From: an uncultured Bacilli bacterium
Lineage (GTDB): Bacteria; Bacillota_I; Bacilli_A; RF39; UBA660
Assembly: GCA_944363995.1 (NCBI GenBank)
Contig: CALVVV010000023.1
Coordinates: 1 to 19,013, forward strand
Length of the DNA stretch: 19,013 nt
Direction: 5' to 3'
Shown here: positions 1-7,881 of the stretch, piece by piece
Layout of the letters: every line of letters begins with the position of its first letter
Numbering within the stretch: position 1 is the first letter of the stretch
Position numbers and translations under genes: made by a program
The notes under the pieces: generated by a model
What the model saw: the letters and a program-made list of their open reading frames with translations, nothing else
The model's database searches: none
What the model was told of the DNA's origin: nothing

Positions 1-234
1 TCTAGATAAATCCAAAATAGTTAAAAATCCCTTATAAACAAAAGTATTCCCCTCTCTCGAGGGGAATTTCAGGGGGTTTGGTTGAGTCAACTCACATAAT
101 AACATAGTAAGAGACTCAAGCGTGAGTATCACGCAATTATAATTATAATGAATGAAAAGAAATTTGTCAAGAGCATTTAAAATTTTACCATGATAATTTT
201 TGATTAGTATATGATAATGTCTTAAGTATTGGCA
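1..234. other. Noncoding, hairpin-rich segment upstream of IS remnant
   Basis: No convincing gene is present. Positions 46-67 form a perfect 9-bp stem (ATTCCCCTC / GAGGGGAAT) with a 4-nt loop. Positions 82-88 (TTGAGTC) pair with 113-119 (GACTCAA), and 120-134 form a 6-bp stem (GCGTGA / TCACGC) with loop GTA. One frame (2-37) is open for eleven codons from the window edge to a TAA and could be the tail of a gene lying to the left. Stacked hairpins after a gene end are seen at the right ends of IS200/IS605-type elements, but no transposase is visible, so the identity is open. From about 135 to 234 I see only AT-rich sequence. Confidence 0.5.
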
Positions 235-263
235 TTGGAAAATGTCTCAATTTAATATATAAT
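235..263 (+). promoter_or_regulatory. SigA-type promoter of the IS remnant
   Basis: TTGGAA (235-240) is followed after 17 bp by a perfect TATAAT (258-263). A GAGG-type ribosome binding site lies at 272-275 and an ATG at 284, so the leader would be only about 15 nt. The AATGTCTCAATTT stretch inside the spacer may belong to the end of the element; that part is a guess. Confidence 0.55.
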
Positions 264-283
264 ATCCACCCGAGGTGGAAAAA

Positions 284-658
284 ATGAAAGAGGTAAAATT
301 AAGAATGAAAGAACAAGAAAAATATGAAGTAATTAAGGAATATGTTGATCATGGAGGCAATAAAAATAAAATTGCATTAAAACTATCTATATCAAAAAGA
401 CAAATTAATCGTTTAATAATCAAATATAAGGAGAATGGAAAATATGCTTTTATTCATGGGAATCGGTCAAGAAAACCAGTTAGTACATTAGATAAATCCA
501 TCTCCGAAGATATTATAACACTTTATAAAAATAAATATCAAGACTAAAACTTTAGACATTTTATGGATGATTATTATTATATTTTGTAGCAAATGTTTAT
601 TAATTATGGCATTCCTTATAAATTTATAACAAATTTAAACAAGATAGAAATAACTTAA
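284..658 (+). pseudogene. Decayed IS1202/ISNCY-type transposase
   Basis: This is the N-terminal helix-turn-helix part of a transposase. The readable part runs to a TAA at 545-547 and has the pattern NKNKIALKLSISKRQINRLI, then KYAFIHGNRSRKP, typical of the ISNCY/IS1202 group. The same frame continues past the stop as NFRHFMDDYYYIL, a TAG (587-589), then INYGIPYKF up to TAA at 656-658. The downstream peptide resembles a piece from the middle of the catalytic domain of that family, so the gene seems to have an internal deletion plus two stops. Intact relatives are several hundred residues long. ATG 284 follows GAGG by 8 nt; an upstream GTG at 275 is inside that binding site. Family assignment is from memory of conserved motifs. 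Confidence 0.7.
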
Positions 659-692
659 CGTATTATCAACATTATATAAAATTAAACAATCA

Positions 693-1595
693 TTATATTT
701 TTAAATACTTTTTAACAGCACGCCAAGAGCCAAACATACCAACCAAAATTCCAATAGCTACAAGCGCTAAAGAAACTAAATAAGTAAAAGGTAGTGGCAC
801 AATCAATTGAATAAATGGCGAAATAACTTGACCATTAAAAGCATTATATAAAGCATCATAACCAATTATTGTTACTAAAATTGGAATAATAGAACCAAAC
901 AATCCTAAAAATAATCCTTCAAATATAAATGGTATTTTTATATTAATATTAGATGCTCCAACTAAACGCATAATTTCAATTTCTCTTTTACGTGAAAAAA
1001 TTGTTATCTTAATAGTATTTGAAATCAAGAAAGCTGTGACAATAATCAAAGCAACAACAACACCATAACTTATTTTTTTAACGATATCAAAAACAGAAAC
1101 TAATTGATCAACCATTCCTTCTCCATATTTTACATTATAAACACCATCAATATTGCTAACGCTAGTAGCAACCTCTTCTATTTTACTTATATCTGTTACT
1201 TTAATTTGAAAAGCATCCAATAAAGGATTATCATCACGATTTTCATATTTTTCTAAAATACTATCAAAATCACTACTTTCTTCCATCATTTCCTCTGAAA
1301 TTGTCATTTTATCTTGAAAAACAAAAGTTTCAACATAATTAATTGTATTTATTTCGTCTTTTATTTCTTCAATTCTATCTAAACTAATATCGCGGTTTAA
1401 AAAAGCAACAATTGTCATATCACGTTCAACCGCTTTTGTAAAATTATTAACATTAAATGATAAAATCATTGCGATAGATACTACAATTAAAGTTATAATT
1501 ATACAAGCAATTGATGCCAAAGAAAGAGAAAAATTACGAAAAACACTTTTAAAAGAATCTCTAATATTACGACCTAAAATTCTAAGCACTCTCAT
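693..1595 (-). CDS. ftsX: FtsX, permease-like subunit of the FtsEX division complex
   Basis: FtsX is the membrane partner of the ATPase FtsE; the complex sits at the septum and passes ATP-driven conformational changes to peptidoglycan hydrolases. The 300-aa chain has a short cytoplasmic N-terminus (RNIRDSFKSVFRN), one membrane segment near residues 25-45, a large external loop to about 165, and three C-terminal membrane segments in a FtsX/MacB-type domain (FSRKREIEIMRLVGAS is the usual cytoplasmic motif). ATG 1595 is 9 nt after GGAG (1608-1605); ATG 1601 is only 3 nt from it, and the longer frame to 1628 has no site. The start overlaps the end of ftsE by 14 nt, so translation is probably coupled. 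It is the last gene of the prfB operon; I could not find a clear terminator after it. Confidence 0.95.
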   Translation of the reverse strand: MRVLRILGRNIRDSFKSVFRNFSLSLASIACIIITLIVVSIAMILSFNVNNFTKAVERDMTIVAFLNRDISLDRIEEIKDEINTINYVETFVFQDKMTISEEMMEESSDFDSILEKYENRDDNPLLDAFQIKVTDISKIEEVATSVSNIDGVYNVKYGEGMVDQLVSVFDIVKKISYGVVVALIIVTAFLISNTIKITIFSRKREIEIMRLVGASNINIKIPFIFEGLFLGLFGSIIPILVTIIGYDALYNAFNGQVISPFIQLIVPLPFTYLVSLALVAIGILVGMFGSWRAVKKYLKI

Positions 1596-2277
1596 GAACA
1601 TATTCTCCTTCCTTATAATCTTTGACAATTCTTCCCGAATCCAATAATATAACCCTTTTCTTCATTTTATTGACAATATCTGTGTCATGAGTAACCATAA
1701 TAATTGTTGTCCCCAATTTATTAATTTCCTCTAAAACTTTCATTATTTCCATACTTGTATTTTCATCTAAATTTCCTGTTGGTTCATCACAAATAAGCAA
1801 TCTTGGACCATTAACAATTGCCCTTGCAATAGCAACTCTTTGTTGTTCACCACCTGATAATTGATGGGGATAATTTTTAGCCTTATGTTTTAATCCAACT
1901 AACTCCAATGATTTAATTACTTTACTATGAATTTCCGAATTAGGTAATCCAAATATTTCCAAAGCAAATGCAACATTTTCGTAAACAGTTGATTTAGGTA
2001 GTAATTTAAAATCTTGAAATACTACACCAATTTTTCGTCTAATTTTATAAACATTTCTATTTTTCAATTTACTAACATTAATACCACCAATATTAATCAT
2101 TCCACTTGATGGTTTTTCTTCACGATAAAGCATTTTTATTAATGTCGACTTACCACAACCAGTTGAACCAATAATAAATACAAATTCGCCTTTTTCAATA
2201 TTCAAATTTAAATCATATATTGCAGTTACACCAGTTTTATAGGTTTTTTCAACATTTTTAATTTTAATTAAATCCAT
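1582..2277 (-). CDS. ftsE: FtsE, cell-division ABC ATPase
   Basis: Cytoplasmic ATPase that pairs with FtsX. All nucleotide-binding motifs are visible in the 231-aa chain: Walker A GSTGCGKST near residue 36, Q-loop VVFQDFKLLP, signature LSGGEQQR, Walker B RLLICDEPTGNLD and the H-loop TIIMVTHD. Length is normal for the family. ATG 2277 (MDLIKIKNVEKTY) is 8 nt after AAAGGA; an in-frame ATG at 2286 overlaps that binding site and is unlikely to be used. The Walker A has Ser-Thr-Gly-Cys where many FtsE proteins have Pro-Ser-Gly-Ala, still a valid P-loop. It follows the yitT-like gene closely and overlaps ftsX. Confidence 0.95.
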   Translation of the reverse strand: MDLIKIKNVEKTYKTGVTAIYDLNLNIEKGEFVFIIGSTGCGKSTLIKMLYREEKPSSGMINIGGINVSKLKNRNVYKIRRKIGVVFQDFKLLPKSTVYENVAFALEIFGLPNSEIHSKVIKSLELVGLKHKAKNYPHQLSGGEQQRVAIARAIVNGPRLLICDEPTGNLDENTSMEIMKVLEEINKLGTTIIMVTHDTDIVNKMKKRVILLDSGRIVKDYKEGEYVHESA

Positions 2278-2291
2278 TTTCAACATCCTTT

Positions 2292-3155
2292 CTATTTACT
2301 TCCAATAACTTCATAGACATCTGACACCATAATAACAGCATTAGAATCAAGATCTAAAATTCCTTCTTTAACAGCTATATATTCACCAGTTGGAACAACG
2401 CACATAATGACTTTTTGCATATTGCCTGTATAACCACCTCTAGCTTCTAAAATTGTTACCCCATGACTTAATTTGCTCAATAAAAATTTTTTTACGTCAG
2501 TTTCATTATTTGTAATAATTTGAAAAGTTTTCGATTGTGATATTCCAATCAAAATTTTATCAATAATCGAACTAGCTATATAAACAACTATAATAGAATA
2601 AATAACTGTTGAAAGTCCAAAAACTAAAAATCCTAATCCAATAATTACACAATTAGTAAAAATATTACAACTACCAATTGGTTTTTTTAAATATTTAGCA
2701 ATAATCATATTGATAACATCATTCCCGCCAGTTGAATAATTAACTTTATAAACAAGACCAGATCCAAACCCAATAATCAATGCACCACAAATAATTTCAA
2801 CTATTTTTTCGACATTGTCCACATTAATATAAGGTACTAAAAAAGAGGTTCCCTCAACCAAAAATGGATAAATGAATGCACCAATAATGGACTTTTTTGT
2901 TGAATGAAATCCAAGACAAATAAAACTAAGAATAGTTAAAATAACATAACTTATCAATAAAAAAGTTGAAGGTTTTATTCCCCATAAATTATTAGCAATA
3001 ACAGATAAACCAGTAAATCCCACTACAATATTATTTGGTAACAAAAATAAATTAAAAGCAAGTGCATATATTGTAGCTCCTAATAAATAAATAGAAAAAT
3101 CAAAAAGCCAATTCTTTTTTTTATTAATAATTATATTCTTTTTTTTAAACAGCAT
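2292..3155 (-). CDS. YitT family membrane protein
   Basis: The 287-aa protein has about six hydrophobic segments (roughly residues 18-195, DUF161/YitT_membrane type) followed by a soluble C-terminal domain (about 205-287) of the DUF2179 type, with the hallmark VSKLSHGVTILEARGGYTG-like and MCVVPTGEY stretches. The YitT family is widespread in Bacillota; its transported substrate is not established, so no substrate is proposed. The ATG lies 2 nt after the prfB stop, and the ribosome binding site (AAGGAG) is inside the last prfB codons, so the two are translationally linked. Its insertion between prfB and ftsE is the only deviation from the common prfB-ftsE-ftsX order in Bacillota. Confidence 0.9.
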   Translation of the reverse strand: MLFKKKNIIINKKKNWLFDFSIYLLGATIYALAFNLFLLPNNIVVGFTGLSVIANNLWGIKPSTFLLISYVILTILSFICLGFHSTKKSIIGAFIYPFLVEGTSFLVPYINVDNVEKIVEIICGALIIGFGSGLVYKVNYSTGGNDVINMIIAKYLKKPIGSCNIFTNCVIIGLGFLVFGLSTVIYSIIVVYIASSIIDKILIGISQSKTFQIITNNETDVKKFLLSKLSHGVTILEARGGYTGNMQKVIMCVVPTGEYIAVKEGILDLDSNAVIMVSDVYEVIGSK

Positions 3156-3157
3156 AC

Positions 3158-4247
3158 TTACCTAATCTCCTTCAAACAACTATTAATAAATAAATCAATA
3201 TCACCATCTAAAACTTTATTAACATTACTTGTTTCAACATTAGTTCTCAAATCTTTCACTAAAGAGTATGGATGCATAATATAATTCCTTATTTGTGAAC
3301 CAAAATTTATATCTGCTTGTTTCCCTTTTAGTTGTTGTAATTCTTGATTCTTTTTTTCCATTTCTAATTGATATAACTTATTCTTTAGTATTTCTAAAGC
3401 TTTTTCTTTATTCTGAATTTGACTTCGTTCATTTTGACAGGTAACAACTATTTTAGTTGGTAAATGCGTAATTCGAACCGCAGAATCAGTAGTGTTAACA
3501 CCTTGACCACCTGCACCAGTACTACGATAAACATCAATTCGAATATCATTTGGTTTAATATCAACATCTATATTTTGATTTTCTATATAAGGTGTTACAT
3601 CAACAGAAGCAAAAGAAGTATGACGTCTTGAATTTGAATCGAATGGAGAAATTCTAACTAAACGATGAACACCTTTTTCATTTTTTAAATATCCATAAAC
3701 ATTAATACCATAAATAATTAATGATACATTTTTTATTCCTGCTTCTTCACCTTTTTGTTCATCGACAATTTCATATTTATATCCTCTTTTTTCACACCAT
3801 TTAGTATACATACGCAATAACATATTTGCCCAATCACAGCTTTCTGTTCCGCCTGCTCCTGGATGAATTTCTAATACCGCACTATATTTATCATATTCTC
3901 CATTTAATAAAGCAAAAATTTCTAAATTTCCCAATTGTTCATTAATTTCGGATATCTGGTTAATTATTAACTCATTTAATTCTTGATCATTATATTTAAT
4001 TAAATCTAAATTAGATTCTATTTTCATTCTTAATTCTTTAATTTGATTATTAATTTTTTTTAAATTATTTAGTTCATCAATAACAATCGTTGCTTTTTGC
4101 TGATTATCCCAAAAATCAGAAGCATTTATTACTTTTTCTAATTCAACAATTTTAGATTCATTTTTATCGACTTCAAAGTAACCTCCATAATTCCAAAATT
4201 TTAAATTTAAAAGAAGAATATAAATTTTTTAATTCTGACTGTTCCAT
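3158..4247 (-). CDS. prfB: Peptide chain release factor 2, made by +1 frameshift
   Basis: RF2 ends translation at UGA and UAA codons. The first 24 codons from ATG 4247 run into TGA at 4175-4173; skipping T4175 continues in the +1 frame (GAA GTC GAT...) to the stop at 3158, giving 362 aa, normal for RF2. The shifted frame matches the family from its first residues (KIVELEKVINASDFWDNQQK). The stop-codon reading tripeptide SPF falls at residues 200-202 and the peptidyl-tRNA hydrolysis motif GGQ (STGAGGQGVNTT) at 246-248. A reading that starts at the internal ATG 4027 would lose the first domain and is wrong. First gene of the operon with yitT-like, ftsE and ftsX. Autoregulation by the in-frame UGA is well known for prfB. 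Confidence 0.95.
4173..4186 (-). promoter_or_regulatory. prfB programmed +1 frameshift site
   Basis: Minus strand reads GGAGG (4186-4182), TTA, CTT (4178-4176), TGA (4175-4173). This is the classic RF2 arrangement: an internal Shine-Dalgarno three nucleotides before the slippery CUU and an in-frame UGA, followed by A. Low RF2 favours the slip and restores RF2. Confidence 0.93.
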
Positions 4248-4270
4248 TATTTCACTACCTATCTATTATT

Positions 4271-4299
4271 ATTTTAACATTTTTTTTAATGAATGTAAA
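4271..4299 (-). promoter_or_regulatory. Promoter of the prfB-yitT-ftsEX operon
   Basis: TTTACA (4299-4294), 17 bp, TAAAAT (4276-4271). The expected start of transcription is near 4264, giving a leader of about 17 nt containing AGGT (4260-4257) before ATG 4247. The -35 element touches the end of the upstream HAD gene. Confidence 0.5.
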
Positions 4300-4300
4300 A

Positions 4301-4891
4301 TTATTTTTCAATATATTTATTTTTATCAATCTTTTTTATTCTATCTTTATTTACAAAGTAAACTTCTTCAGAAAGCTTCATAAATGGTACATCTGACAAA
4401 GAATCAGTATAAAATTTTTTAATTGTTTTATTCTGATACCTTTTAGAAAATGCTTTTACTTTATTTTCACCAAAACAAATAAAAGAAATTTTTCTTTTTT
4501 TTACATCAAATTCTGTTGAAATGATATTTTTTACTTTTAAATCTTCTTTTATATAATTAATTAGAAAATCAGGACAACCAGTTATTATTAAATCATCTTC
4601 ATTTAACATATTTAAAAAATTTTTTTTCAATTTTTTATAATTTTTATGCCAAAATTCTTTTGCTAAAGTTTCAAAACACAAAGAAGAATTAGCAAAAAAA
4701 TAATTAATAATTTTTTCAACAGTATTATATATTTCTTCAATTTTAAGTAAATTTAATTTATATTGTATTAATCTAAACAAAGCAATAGGTAAAAATTTGA
4801 TTAATTTAATATCTTTTCTTAAACAAAATACAAAAAAATCAAATGTACTCTCACCATCATAAATTGTATTATCAAAATCATATGCATTCAT
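4301..4891 (-). CDS. HAD-superfamily phosphatase (HAD-IB, SerB/PGPase-like)
   Basis: The 196-aa cytosolic protein has the HAD catalytic set: motif I DFDNT (nucleophile D5, acid/base D7), motif II Thr at T104 (LIITGCP), motif III Lys around K144 (GENKVKAF), and motif IV TDSLSD with metal-binding D163 and D167. The long helical cap between residues 15 and 95 fits the HAD-IB group, which includes phosphoserine phosphatase and phosphatidylglycerophosphatase C-like enzymes. A lipid-phosphate substrate is possible, but the sequence does not decide. ATG 4891 has GGTGAT (4901-4896) four nucleotides upstream, the distal half of a full Shine-Dalgarno. It stands alone between the yutD terminator and the prfB promoter. 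Confidence 0.8.
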   Translation of the reverse strand: MNAYDFDNTIYDGESTFDFFVFCLRKDIKLIKFLPIALFRLIQYKLNLLKIEEIYNTVEKIINYFFANSSLCFETLAKEFWHKNYKKLKKNFLNMLNEDDLIITGCPDFLINYIKEDLKVKNIISTEFDVKKRKISFICFGENKVKAFSKRYQNKTIKKFYTDSLSDVPFMKLSEEVYFVNKDRIKKIDKNKYIEK

Positions 4892-4909
4892 TTATATCAC
4901 CATTTTAAT

Positions 4910-4937
4910 ATTTTACTATATTTATTAAAAAAAACAA
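4910..4937 (-). promoter_or_regulatory. Possible promoter of the HAD phosphatase gene
   Basis: TTGTTT (4937-4932), 16 bp, TAAAAT (4915-4910). Transcription would begin near A4903, the first base of ATGGTGATA. An imperfectly placed 7-bp inverted repeat (AACAAAA / TTTTGTT, 4933-4949) overlaps the -35 element. In sequence this AT-rich, the call is weak. Confidence 0.35.
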
Positions 4938-4986
4938 AATATTTTTGTTCTATAATGTCAACAAACTGAATAAATTTATAAAATAA

Positions 4987-5016
4987 AAATGTTAACAAAT
5001 TTATTTATTAACATTT
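4987..5016 (-). terminator. Intrinsic terminator after yutD
   Basis: Perfect 9-bp stem AAATGTTAA / TTAACATTT with a 12-nt loop, followed on the minus strand by TTATTTTATAAATTT. It lies 10 nt past the yutD stop and separates the GH/yutD unit from the HAD gene. The stem is AT-rich, so efficiency is uncertain. Confidence 0.5.
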
Positions 5017-5026
5017 AAAAGTTTAA

Positions 5027-5302
5027 CTAAATTTTTTTTATTACAAAATATTTGCAATCATATGCACAATTATTTTTTATATAATTATCTATTTTTTCAT
5101 AATCATTTATTTCATTATATATTTTATTATCTTTATTACAAAAACCTTTTAATCTTAATTTATTATAAGCCCAATCACCTAATATATAATCATATTCTTT
5201 AAAATATTCTGTATATCTTTTATTTAATTCTGAAAAATCAAAACCGTTTTTATATTCTTTTACTAAAATATATTCCATATCATCTAAAATTATTTTTTTC
5301 AT
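5027..5302 (-). CDS. yutD: YutD family protein (DUF1027)
   Basis: The 91-aa protein matches the small YutD family of Bacillota: an N-terminal LVKEYKNGFDFSELNKRYTEYF, then the hallmark YDYILGDWAYNKLRLKGF near residues 38-56, and a C-terminal C-x3-C-x-YFVIKK (CAYDCKYFVIKK). No enzymatic function is established for this family, so none is given. The ATG starts 2 nt after the stop of the GH-like gene, and its AAAGGA site lies inside the last codons of that gene, so the two are co-translated. A terminator follows. Confidence 0.85.
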   Translation of the reverse strand: MKKIILDDMEYILVKEYKNGFDFSELNKRYTEYFKEYDYILGDWAYNKLRLKGFCNKDNKIYNEINDYEKIDNYIKNNCAYDCKYFVIKKI

Positions 5303-5304
5303 AT

Positions 5305-6999
5305 TTAATATTCCTTTCCAAAAGCATTAGAAACTTCTTCATATTTCAGTAAACTAGAACTACCATTCCAAGTCATAAATCCACCAGTTAATCCTGCATC
5401 ATATAAGCCACTTATTTCTTTAGAAACCATGTCAGCATCATATTTTACTGCGGGACTTTTACTTGTATCATAAACTTGAATCCATGTACGGACAGTTGCA
5501 GGTGTAGGAATTTCTTTTTGTCTTTCCATAACAAAATCACTACCCCATAAATTTAATAAATCATATGGGATTGTCCAAACAGGCTTGCTAAAACCATATT
5601 CATAAGTACTAAAATGATCAGGATAAGGCATTCCACTTATTACATCAGCTACATTACTAATTGCTGCCCAATATTGGCCATATGCAGTAACATAAGTATG
5701 CGCCGACTCACCAAAAACATCAATTGATACATATGCGTTATATTTATGGATTTCATCACATGCATACATAACAAATCTTTGAATAGCTTGAGCTTTGTCC
5801 TCATTATAAGTATTATTATAACTTATTTTACCCTCTTTTTCTAAAGATCCAACACGATCAGGAAATCTTACATAATCAAACTGAATTTCATTAAATCCCA
5901 TTTCTTTAACTGATTCAATCGCTAAAGCAACATTAAATTCCCAAACATTTCTATTATAAGCGCTAGGCCAATAAGATCCATCATGATTATATGATTTACC
6001 AGTTGCAGTATCAATAATTGTATCTTCTGGATGATCTTTCGAATAATAACTATCTTTAAAAACAGTAATTCTTCCAATAACATATAATCCAGCATCTTTT
6101 ATTTTCTTTATTGCATTTTTATATTCATCATAACTATTTATTGCTTTGTCATAATTAGTAATAGAATATTCTGCCATTGCTTGTGCAGGATATGCGGGAC
6201 TAGTATTATCTTTAATATCAACAACAATAGCATTAATTCCAGACTTTTTAGCTAATTCAATATATTTATCAACATTGTATACCACACCAGAATTCATATA
6301 TAATGCTCTTACTTCATCTGGCATAACATTATTTTCAAATTTTATTTTTTCATATGGATAATAATCTAAATTAGCTGCATCACCACCACCCCAAGAATCA
6401 CCTCTTTTTTTATGAATTTGATAAATTCCATCTTCATCATAATTTTTTAAGGATTCTTCTTCACTAGCAACTAAATATTTACTATAAACATATCCTTCTT
6501 GTTCACCATATTTAACTTTATATATATCAACACTTCCATCATCATTTAATTTATTATAACCTAATATTTCTAACTTTTCACCTTTTTCGACCATTCCTTT
6601 AATTTTGATATCATCAATACTTTCATACAAAGTTAATGGTGTTCTCACAAACATTTCTTTTTCTAATACAACTTCTTTTAGTTCTTCTACTAAAGCAGCA
6701 GCCAAAACAAAATATTCTTTTTTATTATAACTTATTTTGTAATATTCTACATTGTTATTAACGTTTTTATCTGCTAATATTATTACCTTTGTCCCACGAA
6801 TTAATTCATCAACTTTATTATAATTTAAATCATATAAAGGTACAGTTAAATAATTAGAAGCGACGAACATTTCTTTACTTGTAAATATGTTATTAACACC
6901 TTTAAATAAATTTAAAATAGCATAAAAACAAACAAATGCAACAATAATGGCAGCTACAAAAAATATTATAACACGATCAAATCTTATTTTCTTATTCAT
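5305..6999 (-). CDS. SH3-domain putative glycoside hydrolase (DUF4015)
   Basis: A 564-aa surface protein: short cytoplasmic N-terminus, one membrane anchor (about residues 10-32), two tandem bacterial SH3-like domains (about 40-100 and 105-175; each begins EMFV and ends in a YF/YV-x-x-x-L strand), then a (beta/alpha)8 putative glycosidase domain of the DUF4015/COG1306 type (about 215-560) with VRALYMNSG, NAIVVDIKD, FDYVRFPD and YVSIDVFGE. The acidic residues in the last three are likely catalytic or binding positions; the substrate is unknown, perhaps a wall polysaccharide. ATG 6999 is preferred over 7026 because the latter lies inside the predicted -10 element, while 6999 has GGTGAT three nucleotides upstream. 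Followed by yutD. Confidence 0.85.
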   Translation of the reverse strand: MNKKIRFDRVIIFFVAAIIVAFVCFYAILNLFKGVNNIFTSKEMFVASNYLTVPLYDLNYNKVDELIRGTKVIILADKNVNNNVEYYKISYNKKEYFVLAAALVEELKEVVLEKEMFVRTPLTLYESIDDIKIKGMVEKGEKLEILGYNKLNDDGSVDIYKVKYGEQEGYVYSKYLVASEEESLKNYDEDGIYQIHKKRGDSWGGGDAANLDYYPYEKIKFENNVMPDEVRALYMNSGVVYNVDKYIELAKKSGINAIVVDIKDNTSPAYPAQAMAEYSITNYDKAINSYDEYKNAIKKIKDAGLYVIGRITVFKDSYYSKDHPEDTIIDTATGKSYNHDGSYWPSAYNRNVWEFNVALAIESVKEMGFNEIQFDYVRFPDRVGSLEKEGKISYNNTYNEDKAQAIQRFVMYACDEIHKYNAYVSIDVFGESAHTYVTAYGQYWAAISNVADVISGMPYPDHFSTYEYGFSKPVWTIPYDLLNLWGSDFVMERQKEIPTPATVRTWIQVYDTSKSPAVKYDADMVSKEISGLYDAGLTGGFMTWNGSSSLLKYEEVSNAFGKEY

Positions 7000-7014
7000 A
7001 CCATCACCATCAAT

Positions 7015-7043
7015 AGTATACCACATCTACCATTTTTATACAA
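7015..7043 (-). promoter_or_regulatory. Extended -10 promoter of the GH/yutD unit
   Basis: TTGTAT (7043-7038), 17 bp, TATACT (7020-7015) preceded by TGG, i.e. an extended -10 (TGnTATACT). Predicted start near A7010-G7008, exactly on ATGGTGATG. The -35 overlaps the gap just after the yunB stop. Confidence 0.6.
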
Positions 7044-7050
7044 TGAAATT

Positions 7051-7806
7051 CTAATTAATTGGTAAAGCGAAAGATGGTGAATTTAAGCCATTTAAATAAT
7101 AATTAGGTACACTACCTTGAATTAATTTTAAAGCAATTGGAATAGTTGTTTCAATTTTGATTTTTTCTATTACGAATGGCAAAATAACTTGTTCTGATAG
7201 TTCTAAAATAATATTAACTTCTATTAAAGCATTATTTATACCATAATCGGTAACATTCGTATTTATATAACCAATTATATCACCGACTAAACTAAATTTT
7301 ACAGGTATCTTAGGTCCTATATTGGCTAAAAAAGAATTACCAAAAATAACTCCCATGGGTATTTCATATATAATGCCTTGTCGCAATTTGTCTTGGTTAT
7401 AATCAAGTAACGCATTATTAGTTAAATTAAGTAATTCGATTTTTCCTTGTTCTAAATATTTTAAATTATTTTGTACAATTAAAGTGGTTTCAGTTAAAAT
7501 TTTATTAACTGTAATAGGATTAAAATCTATAGTTTTAACTTCATTATTTTCATAAGAAATTAAAAATAATTCATCAACATCTATATTGTCTGTTACATTT
7601 TTTTTAATAGCATCATTAATAATAATACTAGCAATCTTTCTTGCTTCCATCTCTCCATAATCTAATAAAATAGGATTTACTTTTGCATTTATGTAATCAA
7701 AACACAAAATAATCATAATAATTAAAAAAATAATTATAAATATAAAAATATTTGATTTTTTCTTAAAAAAAATAAATTTTTTTTTCAAACGAATCCGTCT
7801 TTGCAT
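7051..7806 (-). CDS. yunB: YunB-like sporulation protein
   Basis: The 251-aa protein has a very basic N-terminus (MQRRIRLKKKF), one membrane segment (about residues 18-40) and an extracytoplasmic remainder. Its pattern follows YunB of Bacillus: EARKIASIIINDAI after the membrane helix, a central PMGVIFGNSFLANIGPKIPVKFSLVGD, INNALIEVNI and a C-terminal IEKIKIETTIPIALKLIQGSVPNYY. In B. subtilis yunB is a SigmaE-controlled gene needed for normal spore formation; the exact role is not known. Together with spo0A it argues for sporulation in this lineage. TAGTGAT lies 5 nt before the ATG. No clear vegetative promoter was found upstream; TATACATAA near 7827-7835 might be a SigmaE -10, which is a guess. 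Confidence 0.85.
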   Translation of the reverse strand: MQRRIRLKKKFIFFKKKSNIFIFIIIFLIIMIILCFDYINAKVNPILLDYGEMEARKIASIIINDAIKKNVTDNIDVDELFLISYENNEVKTIDFNPITVNKILTETTLIVQNNLKYLEQGKIELLNLTNNALLDYNQDKLRQGIIYEIPMGVIFGNSFLANIGPKIPVKFSLVGDIIGYINTNVTDYGINNALIEVNIILELSEQVILPFVIEKIKIETTIPIALKLIQGSVPNYYLNGLNSPSFALPIN

Positions 7807-7853
7807 AAATAATCACTATTAAATTTTATGTATAAATATTATACAAAATAATA

Positions 7854-7881
7854 AAAATATCAGAAATTAATCTGATATTTT
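7854..7881 (-). terminator. Intrinsic terminator of the nrd operon
   Basis: Perfect 10-bp stem AAAATATCAG / CTGATATTTT with an 8-nt loop; on the minus strand it is followed by TATTATTTT. The stem begins inside the nrdG stop codon (7882-7880), so the hairpin and the stop codon overlap. Confidence 0.7.

Noticed and set aside
2803..2812. 0A-box-like TGTCGAA on the minus strand inside the yitT-like gene
   Set aside because: Lies within coding sequence with no promoter nearby, so it is likely coincidental.
4956..4961. Perfect TTGACA (minus strand) between yutD and the HAD gene
   Set aside because: No acceptable -10 at 16-18 bp; the weaker TTGTTT/TAAAAT pair fits the start of the HAD gene better.
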